Part shown: positions 46,670 to 57,620 of the stretch, in pieces | Position numbering within the stretch: the stretch's first letter is position 1 | Layout: each line of letters starts with the position of its first letter | NCBI GenBank assembly: GCA_033439685.1 | Contig: JAUEDM010000003.1 | Location: 2,758,001 to 2,822,000 of the forward strand | Length of the DNA: 64,000 nt | Source: Apodospora peruviana | Lineage: Eukaryota; Ascomycota; Sordariomycetes; Sordariales; Lasiosphaeriaceae | Direction: 5' to 3' | Notes under the pieces: generated by a model | Seen by the model: the letters and a program-made list of their open reading frames with translations, nothing else | Told to the model about the DNA's origin: nothing | Database searches by the model: none | Program-made: the position numbers and the translations under genes

Positions 46670-48917
46670 TCTTGGTTCCAAACAGGCAGTCAGTAGGTAG
46701 CTTTGAGTTTCAGAGAAGACCAGCCCCAGTATCTCTCTGGTACGTAACTCTCTATACATACGAAAAAATGACAAGTGGAAAAGAAGGGGAGTGTCAGGTG
46801 TCTGCACATGCACCTACCCGACTGGCTGCCTGCTGTAGCTGTCTGGACGTGTCAAGTAACCTGGTCAAGGTCAAGGCATATTACATGCGTCAAAGAAAGA
46901 GACACCCACCCGAGCCGAACTGTCAGCCAGCCAGCCAGCCAACAACCCACATAGGCCCACCTACCGGGTTGACATCTCCCCCCTATCTCATGTACAGACA
47001 GCCACCCCCTTGTTCCCGAGGCGTTTTCACTTCCACTCACCCCTTTTTCAGTTTTTGGTGAGGGTTGGTCGCGGCCAAACATTCAGCCTCGCTCATTTTT
47101 CCTCACGTAGCAGAGGATCGAGGTCGTCGCTGCGAGGTTTTTCCTTTCCAGCTTTGCTTGCTTCAACAGCGACTGAGATGTGTATGAAAGCCGTCCTCAT
47201 GACCTCGACCAAATTCAAACTGATAGACGGAACCGTAAACTAACTCACTGCAGTCAGTAAAGTCTCTTCCAACAGAAAAATCAGTGAAACCGAGTTTGAA
47301 GTTGAATCAGAAACATCTCGTCAAGAGTGGGTATTCTGGTTATCATTTCACTACCTCAGGTATCCATAGATCCGAGTCCCACCAGTTTGGGGGAATTTTC
47401 AACTGCTTCTTCTGCACCGGAGGACGTGTCTGGGTTATAGAAGTGAACTAATAGGGCCAGCTCTCGCTCTTCCCTGTGCCCTTCACGGATTTCGGCAAAT
47501 CTTATAGAGCGTTGTAATCCTAACTCATCGTTAGTACTTGAATAACGTTTCCAAGAGTTCTTGCAAACGGTTTTGTAATGAGTGGTGCAGGTACGTACGC
47601 CTGACAACATCTAGCTCTGACACCGGGTGGGTGGGTGGCCCTCAGCTGATAAGACTGCCTGGTTGGTCTTTGTCCGGGAATCACCGGTATGCGAAGTTGC
47701 GAATAGATATTCAGGTCGAATCGAGAATATATGTCGCCCTCATCGGTATTCTGACCCTTCGCTGTTTCTACGCATGTAAATAGCTATAATGTATAGCAGC
47801 GTACACACCGTCTTTCAAGTAAAGAGAAAGCCAGTGACAAGCAAGTGTCGGGGCTCTTGGACCGGAAACTGGTACGAGTTCTTGACTCTCTGCCAAACTG
47901 TAGCGCAGAGAACTACGAGGTTCGATTCCAGTTGATGCCTCCAAATTGACTGGACATATTTCACCGAGTCTCGATGAAGGATTCACCAACGGCTATTTCA
48001 TACTAGTCAAGATTTGTTTTTACGAAAAAAGGAAAATGAAGTTTAGAGAAAGTAGTGAAATGGACTTTATACCCTGACGAGGAAGAAGCGAACTTGAGTG
48101 TCTATCTAGCGCGCCCAAAAAAACTTTGAACCTCCTGCCCATGTGTTGATTCGGATTTCTATGCCGCAAAACAACCAAGTTACTTGAAATCTAACTGATT
48201 CTGTGGGGTGTTTTGAACAATGTCATGTCTGAACACTGCAATCTGGTGACACTAACCAGAGCAGGTTGAACGTCAGAAGTCTGTTGAAGCTCAACTCTAA
48301 TTGACTGATGATCCACATTGGCGTAAGAATAGACATTTGAAAACGGTGTTCATAGGCAATGTAATGAAGCAGCGTTAAGACAGCGGAGCAAAGTGACGAT
48401 ACAGTATCAATACACTGCTGTCGAGTGAATGGAGTCTGTAGGGTCTTTTACTGGCTCCCCAGCTAATAGTTCTGCGTCTCTGTTGATTCTTGGGATACCT
48501 CAAAGACGATCAGGCTCCGACATACCATCCACGTATAAGCCCGATCCACTTGCTGAGAAAAATCGTCTGTAAGAACTGTCTGTTGCTTTGCTGTTCCATT
48601 TCAGCAAACACGATTTCCTTGACGAAGATGCGGGAAGAAATCCCATTCTCCAGAGCACGGCAGAGCCTGCCGGGTGGATGGACGGATGCCTTGATGGATG
48701 ATGGGTGGCAGTGGCGGCTAATATAATGTCGATGCTTCCAGTCCTCTTCTGTCCGGTCACTGCTCTCTCATCACAAGCAACGTCTCGAGCGGTGCAGTCG
48801 GAATCTTGACATTGCCGACTATGCAATGAATGGCCCCTTCAGTCTGAGCCGGGTAACGCCTCCCTCTCGTACGTCTCGTGTGTGACATCAGCTTCTTCAG
48901 GATTCGACCGGCAGTTT

Positions 48918-49988
48918 TCAATTATACCCATTATCATGATCGACCACCTCCTCCTCCTCACTACTACTCTCCTCACCAGCCTTCCTCTTCTTTTTCTTCC
49001 TCTTAACATTAGTAACCAAATTCGACACCTCCTCCTTCCTCATAAAAACATAACTCCTTGCCGCCCTCTCCTCCCCCTTCCAGCCCGTCCCGCTCACCCC
49101 GCCATCTTTAGTCTTGACGACCCCCAACGTCCGAGCATGCCTATACCCCGGATACGCCTCCGCCTGGAACCGAAAACTCCTTTCGACATGCAGTCCCGAA
49201 TGCCTTGCCAAGTCTCTGATATTCCAAAGCGTGTACGGCTCCCCCTCAAACAGAGTCACGATGATCGACCCGCCGGGAGCTAATGAGTGGACTACCCGTT
49301 TGAAAAAGTCGACTAGCAGTTCCTGGTTGTACCGCACCTGCCTGTTCACGTCGGTCGACTTGCCGCCCACGTGCGGGAAATTGAAGATGATGCGGTCCAT
49401 TGCACCCACCGTCGGCGGTTCGCGGGGCTTGCTGGACTTTTTCACGAAAGGCGCGAACTTGCGCGCGTCGATCCCGTAGAGGATTTTGTTTTTTTTGGAT
49501 GAAAGGATCTTGTCGATGTTTTGCTGCGCGTGTGGGTATTTCGCTAGCAGCTCTTCGGGGGAGGATTCGAGGACTGTGGCTGTTAGGTTTGTGCACCCGT
49601 GGCCATAAACTCGTCCAGTTTTATTGTTGTTTTTGTCTTTGTCGGGTTGGTTATCTTCTTTGTCATCATCGTTATCATCACTGTCGTCGGTGTCGCTCTT
49701 GTCGAAGGGCGTGGTAGGGGAGGCGAGAGAGGCGGCAAAGCTGAGGTCGCCTTCGCCGATGAGCAGGATGGCGTCTTTGGGCGAAAAGGGGATGGTAGGC
49801 TCGACGTGCTGCCGCGGTTGCGGAGTCGCCGGTTTAGGTTTTGGTTTATGGGCTGCAGTGGCATTACTGTTGTTTGGTTGGTGATGGGTCGTTTTTTGCC
49901 GTTTTGCTGCCGGGCCACCTTGCTGTTGTTGTGACTGTTTCGCGGCCTTCAGGGCTTGCTGGAGGCCACCGCCGCGCTTCTTCGCCAT
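48918..49988 (-). CDS. BMT5: 25S rRNA (uridine-N3)-methyltransferase, Bmt5-like
   Basis: Intronless, 356 residues from the ATG at 49988. Family hallmarks of the DUF2431/Bmt5 Rossmann methyltransferases are present: the SAM-binding loop ILLIGEGDLSFAASL near residue 75, DRIIFNFPHVGGKSTDVNRQ in the middle, and GSIIVTLFEGEPYTLWNIRDLA followed by FRFQAEAYPGYRHARTLG near the end. In yeast Bmt5 makes m3U2634 in 25S rRNA in the nucleolus. An acidic Asp/Lys/Asn-rich insert of about 30 residues follows the SAM loop. The N-terminus is basic and Gln-rich, and the C-terminus has a lysine cluster then a Ser/Glu tail, both consistent with nucleolar targeting. Confidence 0.9.
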   Translation of the reverse strand: MAKKRGGGLQQALKAAKQSQQQQGGPAAKRQKTTHHQPNNSNATAAHKPKPKPATPQPRQHVEPTIPFSPKDAILLIGEGDLSFAASLASPTTPFDKSDTDDSDDNDDDKEDNQPDKDKNNNKTGRVYGHGCTNLTATVLESSPEELLAKYPHAQQNIDKILSSKKNKILYGIDARKFAPFVKKSSKPREPPTVGAMDRIIFNFPHVGGKSTDVNRQVRYNQELLVDFFKRVVHSLAPGGSIIVTLFEGEPYTLWNIRDLARHSGLHVERSFRFQAEAYPGYRHARTLGVVKTKDGGVSGTGWKGEERAARSYVFMRKEEVSNLVTNVKRKKKKRKAGEESSSEEEEVVDHDNGYN

Positions 49989-50341
49989 CACGACGATGAT
50001 TTATGAAGTGGTTGTCGAGAAACGTTATTCGCCGGGCGTGTCAACGGTTGCACCGGGGGTTTGGGACGGTAGTGCGGGCAGAATCGGAGGCGGGACCGGA
50101 GGTGAAGTGGTTGCCCAAAGGTTCCTTTTCCAGGGTCCAGGTCACGGCAACCGGGCGGACAAAATATTAAAGTGGATACCTACCTCTCCGCCCGCCCGCC
50201 TATCCGTACCCGCTTGCCAATGCCCGCCCGTAGTCGGTTCCAGCCGGCGGGACCCGTGCATCCCATCTGCCGCCGAGGTTCAGTGATGGGGGTGTAAAAG
50301 CCTTGGCGGGGGGTCTGTTTTTCAAGGTGATGGAAAACATA

Positions 50342-50889
50342 GGTCCCGCCAAGTCTTTGACAAATTGGCAAGATTAACAAGCTAAAAAAAAAGAACATAT
50401 ATGCAGCATATGCTTGAAGAAAAGAAAATTTCTCTATGAAAAAAAGTAAGTTATTTATTTTTTAAAAGTATTTAATTATTTATATTTTTACGCTGACCAC
50501 GCATATGCTGAGCACATGCTTGGCATATGTTAAGTATATATGTAATGAGCTAAGGTAGTATATTTACAACTAGCTAGGCCTTTGCTACGAGGATGCAAAA
50601 TATGAGAAGAGTAAAGGAGAAGAAATTAAGTAGCTTTTGAGAGCTGCATCTAAATGTACATGACTACAGTAGGCCTGCCAAAAATGGAAAAAAGATTCTA
50701 GATGTATCGGCGCTTATTTAAGGGATAGTGTTGTGATCCGTATATGCACTTAGTATTTTCGAAGAATACCTTCAATGTGGGTGGATAGCCAAGGATTGCC
50801 AAGGCTACTCCAGGGCTCAGCTCGTTACAATATATACTTTAACTTAATATATGAATATATCTAGCATATGCTCGATATATGCGCGTTTA
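50342..50889. repeat. AT-rich relic with repeated AGCATATGCT palindromes
   Basis: The 10-bp palindrome AGCATATGCT occurs exactly at 50405-50414 and 50863-50872. Close variants lie at 50501-50508, 50511-50520 and 50523-50530. The block is much richer in A and T than the surrounding genes and has no long frame, as expected for an old, possibly RIP-degraded repeat. Confidence 0.5.
50795..50829 (+). mobile_element. 3'-terminal fragment of an older, related LTR
   Basis: ATTGCCAAGGCTACTCC here matches ATTGTCAAGGCTACCCC in the solo LTR (51250-51266). Both are followed at nearly the same spacing by GTTACA, here at 50824-50829, which forms the LTR end. The spans are 35 and 34 bases. The 5' boundary of this older copy is not clear. 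Confidence 0.5.
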
Positions 50890-51288
50890 TGTTACGAACC
50901 CCGATTGGAGGATTAGGCGAGGAAGTCCCTGGGCCTATCAGAGGGTGCTCTACGGGACGCAGGGTCTTGGCATAGAGCAGTTGTGCTCTGTGTGCTCTGT
51001 TGCAGAGGCAACAGAGCAACAGGCTGGCACTTTCATTGGCCATAGTATTTCTATATAGTTACGAGAGCCTGGCACTCTCTGGAGGATTTATTACGGCAGT
51101 AATCAATACAAGTACTTCGGCAATAGTTGTTGTGTCAACTGCGCATCTTGTGTGTTCTTTGGAACCGATACTCTTTGTGATTACTCCCCTATCTAAGACC
51201 TAACCCCCCTTTATAGCTCTATGGAGCAGCAGACTCTTGTGAGCCTTGTATTGTCAAGGCTACCCCATACACAGATTGTTACAGTTTA
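50885..51288 (+). mobile_element. Solo LTR (394 bp) with 5-bp target-site duplication
   Basis: The LTR proper is 50890-51283. It opens TGTTACGAACCCCG and closes GATTGTTACA (TG...CA termini). It is flanked exactly by GTTTA at 50885-50889 and GTTTA at 51284-51288. A TATATAG promoter-like box lies inside at about 51051-51057. No retrotransposon coding sequence is present on either side, so this is the product of LTR-LTR recombination. A TG...CA LTR with 5-bp duplication fits either the Ty1/copia or the Ty3/gypsy class; strand is set by the TATA box and is provisional. Confidence 0.82.
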
Positions 51289-53126
51289 TCGTAAAAATAA
51301 ATAAAGAATTTTAAGCAAAGATATAATTTAATTATTAAAAAGAGGAATGTATTTTAATAATTATAAAAGGTAGTAGTAGTGCTGTTATACGCTGCGTATG
51401 TCGCTTTTCTACTAGTTGGCAGAAATCTGGGAAACTTAGCGAGACACTGTGTTATTTCAAGTCGTAAAAACAAACCTTCCGCTAAGAGATTTATAACCCC
51501 TGTTAAATGTAACCTGTCTGCCGCCAAAGGAAACGTATCTTGGCAATACTAGTTCGCAGCGCAGGGTACTTGCGTCTCTGATGGCGCAAGGCGGCTCCAC
51601 TTCGGGGCATGTACGGTACTGGTACAGCACGAGGTCGAGCTCTGTAATTAAGGTCCAGGCGGACAGCATTACCTAGAACTAGTGCGCTGTGGTAGCTTGT
51701 GGAGTGCAGAAACTGTTTTTCCTGATGTCTGTAGGATACCAATTGACGAGGATCGTCAGAGGTGTCATGTTGGACGTTTGAGTCGTCTCTCGGGTCCGGT
51801 CTGTTGGCCTTTTTGTCGTCAGAGCGGCTACCTGTCTCAGGTACCTTACTAACCCGGTACCTTTCTCAGCCCGTGCTTACTGTACCTGGCAGGCCTGGTA
51901 CTGAGACGAAAACATGCACCATTCGTATTTCACTTCATTATTCAGATACAGGTATTTCACAGGAATTCAATATTCACACATATTCTTTATTGGTGTTTTG
52001 ATCCAGCGGCCTTGCATCCCAACTTAAAACGTTCTGCTAACGTTTCTAGTTGGGCGACTTGGCGGTCAAAGGCAAAGCCCCTCAAACCGTGCATGTCCAA
52101 AAGGGGAAATTGTGTCGACCCGTTCCAAAGATGGCAAAGGATGATCTCTTTTTCCGACGGCATCAATCCTCCCATCTACGATCCCACACAGAATGACGAA
52201 CGTCACCCGAAAATTAAATTGAGAGATAATGCGGGCGATATAGATGCCCAAAAACTGTTCCAGACACACACATCGGCTGTCGAGGAGTAAGGCATGACGC
52301 TAGCAACAGGACCAGCTAATAAGCTAGGACAAATCATGGCAAGCTGGGCTTGATGGGCAGGAAGACCTACGTCAGGCTCGCCAGATGTGTACGACACGAT
52401 GCAGGAACGGAGAATGGGAGGTGTAACTGAACACAAGACTCTGCAAACACCACGCGGTCGAACCAGGTTCATATTAACCCTAAATACCTGATGAAGTCGA
52501 CGGCGGCAATAGATCAGACTCGGGCTCGGTGATCAACCACCTCTTGACCTTATGGACAAAAAACGGAGAGTGCACGTCCAGTTCGATTGTTCGAGATGAA
52601 CTACTTAAAATGATAGGGTAGTAGTCAAAGAGCTTGCCAGAGTGTGTCATGTCACGTGAGACTTGAAGTTGTTGTAATTGTTTAGGATGATATTACGGAG
52701 TATTCTGAACTGCATCTGAGATCAAGGCTTCACGGAAAGCCTTTTTTGCAGCTTCATAAGCCACACCAACCGGGCTGGAAGTGAGTGAGTGAGAGGTTCT
52801 TCCTGTTTGGGAAATCAATGGCTGCATCTGATTGGCTGACCGTTTCGGGCAAGCCTCGGTGGGTCCAGCTGGTACGCATATGGAGTACTGCCAGGGCGGT
52901 TTATGCACTGGGGGGCTCCAAGCTGTCCTGTATTGTAGTGAGTGACGAACCTGTGCCCGAAACCCCGTCAACAATACCTAGGAAAGTCTGTATTGTCGAC
53001 CAGTACATACTGAGTAGCCCCATTGTCCAGTGTCGACGGGCAACGTCTCTCGAGGATAAATAGCTGTCGTGCAGACAGTTCAGACTTCGTCTTCTTTTAA
53101 AAAAAAAAACAGATTGCTCACGACAG

Positions 53127-53142
53127 CTGCAGTGCACTGCAG
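53127..53142. promoter_or_regulatory. 16-bp perfect palindrome upstream of a gene
   Basis: CTGCAGTGCACTGCAG reads identically on both strands. It lies about 620 bases before the start at 53761 and could be a dimeric-factor site. No known factor is assigned. Confidence 0.4.
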
Positions 53143-53459
53143 TGAGTTGACGACGGTACCGTCAGTTGAAATCCTCCCACTTTCCCTTTCCCTTTTCCGC
53201 CAGCCCCAACCCCAGCCCAGACCCCCAGACCCCAGTCGCCGGCGCCAGTGCCACGCCGCATCCACACCCGCCGAGCTGCAACTTGCAACTTCACTTGAGT
53301 GGCACTGGCACTTGCACTTGCACACATACTCAACCACCTCACACTGCCTACTTTTGCCCACGCTTCCGTACGCATTCCACGCTCCCTTCTGGCCGTCTCA
53401 CGATTCTGACATACTCCACCAGAGAAGATACCAGGACGAACGTTTTTTTTTCCTACCAG

Positions 53460-53725
53460 GTAAGCTGCTTTCGTTCTTGTCTTTTCTGCAACAGCGCTCG
53501 CCGTCTTTTGGCCAGTCCGCGCCTCCTCAGATCCTTGCCTGCTTTTTTTCATGATCAATACCTGCCATTCCTACACGCACCTCACTCAAATCTCAAACTC
53601 ATTGATCCTGTATCTCACTCTCCGTCACTCCACATTTTCTTTCCACTTCTCATCTTGCTCCTGCCTTCCGCCTTCCGCATACCAATCCAAGCATTCGAAG
53701 CATTTGAAACCAACCACCATCTCAG
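53460..53725 (+). other. Possible intron in the 5' leader
   Basis: ACCAG|GTAAGC at 53460 and a CATCTCAG acceptor ending at 53725 would remove a 266-base pyrimidine-rich stretch immediately before the start at 53761. The splice signals are good, but there is no transcript evidence. Confidence 0.35.
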
Positions 53726-53760
53726 GCAGGTAGAAATACAACCACCACTCCGGGGCCAAC

Positions 53761-56700
53761 ATGCCCCATATGACCACCACCAACGCCGCCGTGGCGCTGG
53801 ACGGTGTTCGGCCGGCTGAGGCCGAGACCCATGAGGTCTTGCCCGACGACGCCGTCGTTCACCAACCAGGCCCGGTGAAACCCAGAACCAATGGGAAGAA
53901 GGGTCGCCAAGGCGCCCGTTCCAACGGAAGCGGCACCAAGCCGCAGAAACCGGCGGTGGCGGCGCCGAAGTTGTCAGCAGGCCGCAGAAAGAAGCTGTTT
54001 GACCACCCGAGAACCCAGGCCGCCTACGAGCGCGCCCAGGACCTCAAGCACAACTTCGGCGCAGTCCAAAAGGCCCTCAAGGCGCCGCTGAACGAGATGG
54101 CCGACAGGAGCATCAACCAGCTCCTTGAGGACCCCGCCGCCATGGAGCGGACTCCCGAGTTCACCGAAGCCCAGAGCTTCTTGGACTGCCGTCTGGCCGA
54201 CCGCCAGCGGCAGATCCACAGCCGCCGAGAGATCGAGTTGAGAATGGCCGAGCGCGTCTGGCACGGGGAGGCCGAGGCCGCCAAGACCTCTACAAACGTA
54301 AGTGAATTGCAAATTGAGCCGCTATTCATCTAAGTCTTCTAATACTCGTCACAGCGTCGGATCGCTGAACTATGCGAGGAGGCCTATGGCCAACTCCTGG
54401 ACCAGACCAACATTCTGGAGCGCCTTCGGGCTAATAATCTGCCCATCGACGTGAGTCCCCGCCATGATTTGCACTTTTCTCACTTTTGCCTCAACTAACT
54501 TTGATATCCAACCAAAAGCTCCCGGCCGCAGGCGAAAAAGAGAACTATCTCTACAAAGAGATCTCCCAAGAGGAGGCGGACACACAGGGCCCATTTATCG
54601 AGAACATCAATGGCCGTTACGTGCCAATTTCTGGCAGACCAGTCAGCGAACTGATGAGCAAGAAGCACGAACTTCCCCTTGAGGTCTCTCCAAAACGCAA
54701 GGCTCAGGACCAGCCAGATGGCCAACCGGCGGCCAAAATGGCAGCGAGCACAAAGGACGAGGACGGCGTCCCCAAGATGCCGCGTCATGCAGCTGGCCTT
54801 TTGGCGGCAGTCGAAGCTCTCGAGGAAAGAGACTCGGAGACTCCTCCGCCTCAGTCGAGCGCCCCGACCCCGCCGGCCGAGCCAATAGATGCTCCATCCC
54901 CCGGAAATGTGGACCTGGCCCGCATAAGCGGCCTCAATACTCCCAAGGACCCCTTGGAAATCCCGGTTCCTCGAGGCGCTTCGGCTGCGGACGAGCACGG
55001 TGTCCGGATAATATCGCGAAAGGCTACCCAGATGACCAGTCCGAATAACCGCATCATGGTACCAATGCATTATCAATTTGAGGACCACGAGATTGGATTT
55101 CGCGATTCGACAAACTCCCTCCAGAAAGGCGCCACCAAGGCACGCCGTGGTAGATATATCGACAAACCTAACTCGAACTACCTCTTCATTGATCGCCGGG
55201 TGGGGAACTGGGACGCGACAGTCGACAACGACTTCGACCAGGACCTTATCAAGAAACACCGACTTCATCCAACTTTGGGGATCGTCTTGCCGACCTCGGT
55301 CAACGAATGGGAACCACCTAAGCCCGTTGAAATGGGCTGGAAACCTGTCGTTCTTGTCGCCCCAGACGGAACAGAGACCCATGCCTCGCGGACTATCAAA
55401 GACGCTCGCCAGGACCGGAAGCTTGAGGAGGCCGAAAAGCAGGCTGCCCTACGACAAAAGCTACTAGCCTTCTGCAAGGAGCAAGGCATTGCGGAGGAGG
55501 AGATTGCACCGGATCAAGATATCACGGAGGAAAACCGAAGGAAAGTATTGATTTCCAAGGACATCGATCCTGACAAAGAGACACCCAGGGAGGAAGTCCA
55601 GCAGGACACTCCGGAGCCTACAACGGAGAACTTGGCAGTCTTCAATGGATTCGTCGAGGAAGCGCTCCATGCAGCATCTACTATTGATGCCGAGGAGGAA
55701 GCAGAGCGCGTAGCCGCAGCCCAGCGTTCCCAGCCAGCGCAATCATCAAGACCTTACGATGCAATCCGAGATGTGTTCACCGACAATGCCCCCGCAATCC
55801 TAGCCACCCAGATTGCCCCGACGGCAGGTCAAGATGATACTCTCGCCGCCGTCAACAGTTTCAACCTATCATTCCTTGCGGATGTTGCCGAGCAGAAACA
55901 GCAAGGCTTTTATCACCCGGCCCAGCCGAGTGCTCTACCGGTCCAGACGGCTCCTGTACCCACTCAAGATATGTCGTCAATTGACCCATCATTATTCGGA
56001 CAGGTCCATCCTGATGACCCCGTCGCAAGACCAACAGGCCTCGAGCAAGCAGCACCTATCCGGCATGCAGAATATGCCCAGCACACGGATGGAACTGGAC
56101 GTATGCCTCCCTTCATTCAGCAGAATGACAACGACTTTCTCCGGACGACTTTGAACCCACAACCTAATTATCCTCCGCAGATGGGCTCAATGCAGGAGTA
56201 CAATCCTTCGACGGGCGAGGAGTATCAAGATGCAGGCAACCGGACTCCTTTCTCCAACAACGGAGCGGCCAAAGGGCTTCCGGCTTTGCGACCTGTACGA
56301 AGTCTCTTAAATGATAGCCCTCCTCCCCCTGAGCCTCAAGGCAGCCCGGTACCCCAACATCCCAACATGGTGGTTTCCAATAGCGGCGCCTTCTTCCCAC
56401 CCGCACCTAACCGTCCTTTCCATACCGGATTTTCGGTCCAGGAGCAAGTCCCGGTTCATCCTATGCAGCCAGTGATGCAACCACAGCCACTCGCTGCCCC
56501 ATTTCAGGGTTCTCCTATGACTGGTCCACAGGCACCTCAACAGCAACGTCAAATGAGCCCATATGGGTCACCATCATCTTACCATAACGTACCTGCGCCA
56601 CTTGGCCCCACAGCTGGGACAGCTTCATCTGCGCCGATTCCCATCTCGGCATCCTCTATATCACCTCCACCGCCGCTTGCGCCGGCACCTTTCCTTCCAC

Positions 56701-57044
56701 CGGGCCAGTCGCAACTACCAATTGTTCCTGGACAGGCTTTGCCAGCCACCCCTTCGCCGCGTTCACGCCCTGGCAGTTCATCTGCCGCATCGGCCTCGGC
56801 CAAGTACCGCAAGCTTGAACCTGCTCCGACGCCACCCCACCGAATTGGCTATGCGGGCAACGGACAGGAGCTTCGTACCGTCCAATTTGACTATCGAGAG
56901 GCAATCAAGGACTACACCCCCTCCGAGGCACCACCTCAGCATGGGCCTACACATATCCGGGGATGGACCCATAACACCCATAGCAACATTAAGAAATCCC
57001 GGCCTTCGATAAAGCGTGACCCTGGAGCGGACGACCCGTCTTAG
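53761..57044 (+). CDS. Large disordered protein of unknown function, ending at an in-frame TAG
   Basis: Three exons, 53761-54297, 54355-54450 and 54519-57044, all joined in phase 0, give 1,052 residues up to TAG at 57042-57044. I do not recognise a catalytic domain. Residues 70-215 are rich in helical, charged sequence (KKLFDHPRTQAAYERAQDL, RRIAELCEEAYGQLLDQTN), possibly a coiled-coil interaction segment. Residues near 425-490 look folded (RGRYIDKPNSNYLFIDRR, VGNWDATVDNDFDQDLIKK). The remainder is Pro/Gln/Ser-rich with a conserved-looking patch near 1000 (LRTVQFDYREAIKDYTPSEA). This composition resembles chromatin or transcription scaffolds, but that is a guess. The same frame stays open for 191 codons beyond the TAG (separate entry), so the gene is either truncated here or read through. 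Confidence 0.75.
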
Positions 57045-57620
57045 AAAGATGGCGCCGCCAAGAGAGATCACACCGACTTGGAGATAGCCGAAGAAGAGCC
57101 AGCCCGGCCCAGGAAGCGAGTTCGCTTCGAGGACGGATCAGCTGTCAGCGGCGGTTTCGTCTCGGGAGAAAAGGGATTATCCAGCACAGTGCTCAATCGG
57201 GCCGTTGCGCCTCTGAACCAGCCTACCGAGAAGGCGCATAATATGGTCACTGAGCCAAAGAACAAGGCCTTTGAGGGGCCGGAGAATATCATGATGTTCA
57301 GCAACGTCCCCACCAATCAGACCGTTGAGAAGCCGGAGGATACTATTATGTCCGGAGTACACGTCGCTCACGCCGTTGAGAAACGGGAGGATAATATGAT
57401 GTTCTTCAGCAACGTACCTGCCGGTCAGACCGTTGAGCAGCCGCACGATACTGTCATGTCTGGCACTCTACCGGTCGCTCAGGCCGATAATCAAGTCACC
57501 GAGCCGAAGCGCTCCAGGGCAAGGGCCGTTAGAGCAGCGAGCGAGCCGGTGCGCAGCCCATATATGCTACGACCCAACCGTCGCAAGCGTGAGCCAGGTT
57601 TCTATTATGAGAAGACGTGA
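57045..57620 (+). pseudogene. In-frame continuation of the preceding gene after TAG
   Basis: Directly after the TAG the same frame continues for 191 codons to TGA at 57618-57620. The sequence looks like protein: a basic motif EPARPRKRVRFEDG, two diverged 35-residue repeats (SNVPTNQTVEKPEDTIMSG and SNVPAGQTVEQPHDTVMSG, 105 bases apart) and a basic C-terminus SPYMLRPNRRKREPG. Preceding residues DPGADDPS and following KDGAAKRDHTD read as one continuous charged linker. A C-to-T change from CAG, or an A-to-T change from AAG, would account for the stop. Readthrough is the alternative. Confidence 0.6.

Larger units (their letters stand above)
45163..48917. other. Intergenic region, 3.8 kb
   Basis: No supportable gene. 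It includes an 18-C run at 46508-46525, a perfect 9-bp inverted repeat at 46648-46669 and a GCCA tandem near 46924-46940. Overlapping frames around 46000-47000 on both strands look like compositional artefacts. Confidence 0.5.
49989..53760. other. Intergenic region with AT-rich repeat island
   Basis: BMT5 promoter side (49989-50340), then an AT-rich repeat island (50340-51420) with the solo LTR, then 2.3 kb with no convincing gene, and finally the pyrimidine-rich leader of the gene at 53761. Short frames around 51987-52472 were examined and not accepted. Confidence 0.55.

Noticed and set aside
47880..47960. T-arm-like GAGGTTCGATTCC string suggesting a tRNA
   Set aside because: Neither the T stem nor an acceptor or anticodon stem pairs around it.
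51987..52472. Possible small leftward gene fragments near 52 kb
   Set aside because: No consistent splice, no family match and no shared frame. They may be remnants, but cannot be supported.
57016..57044. A 29-base intron (GTGACC...CTTAG) that would remove the in-frame TAG
   Set aside because: It is far below fungal intron size, has a poor donor, and its removal shifts the frame, so the downstream protein would not be read.
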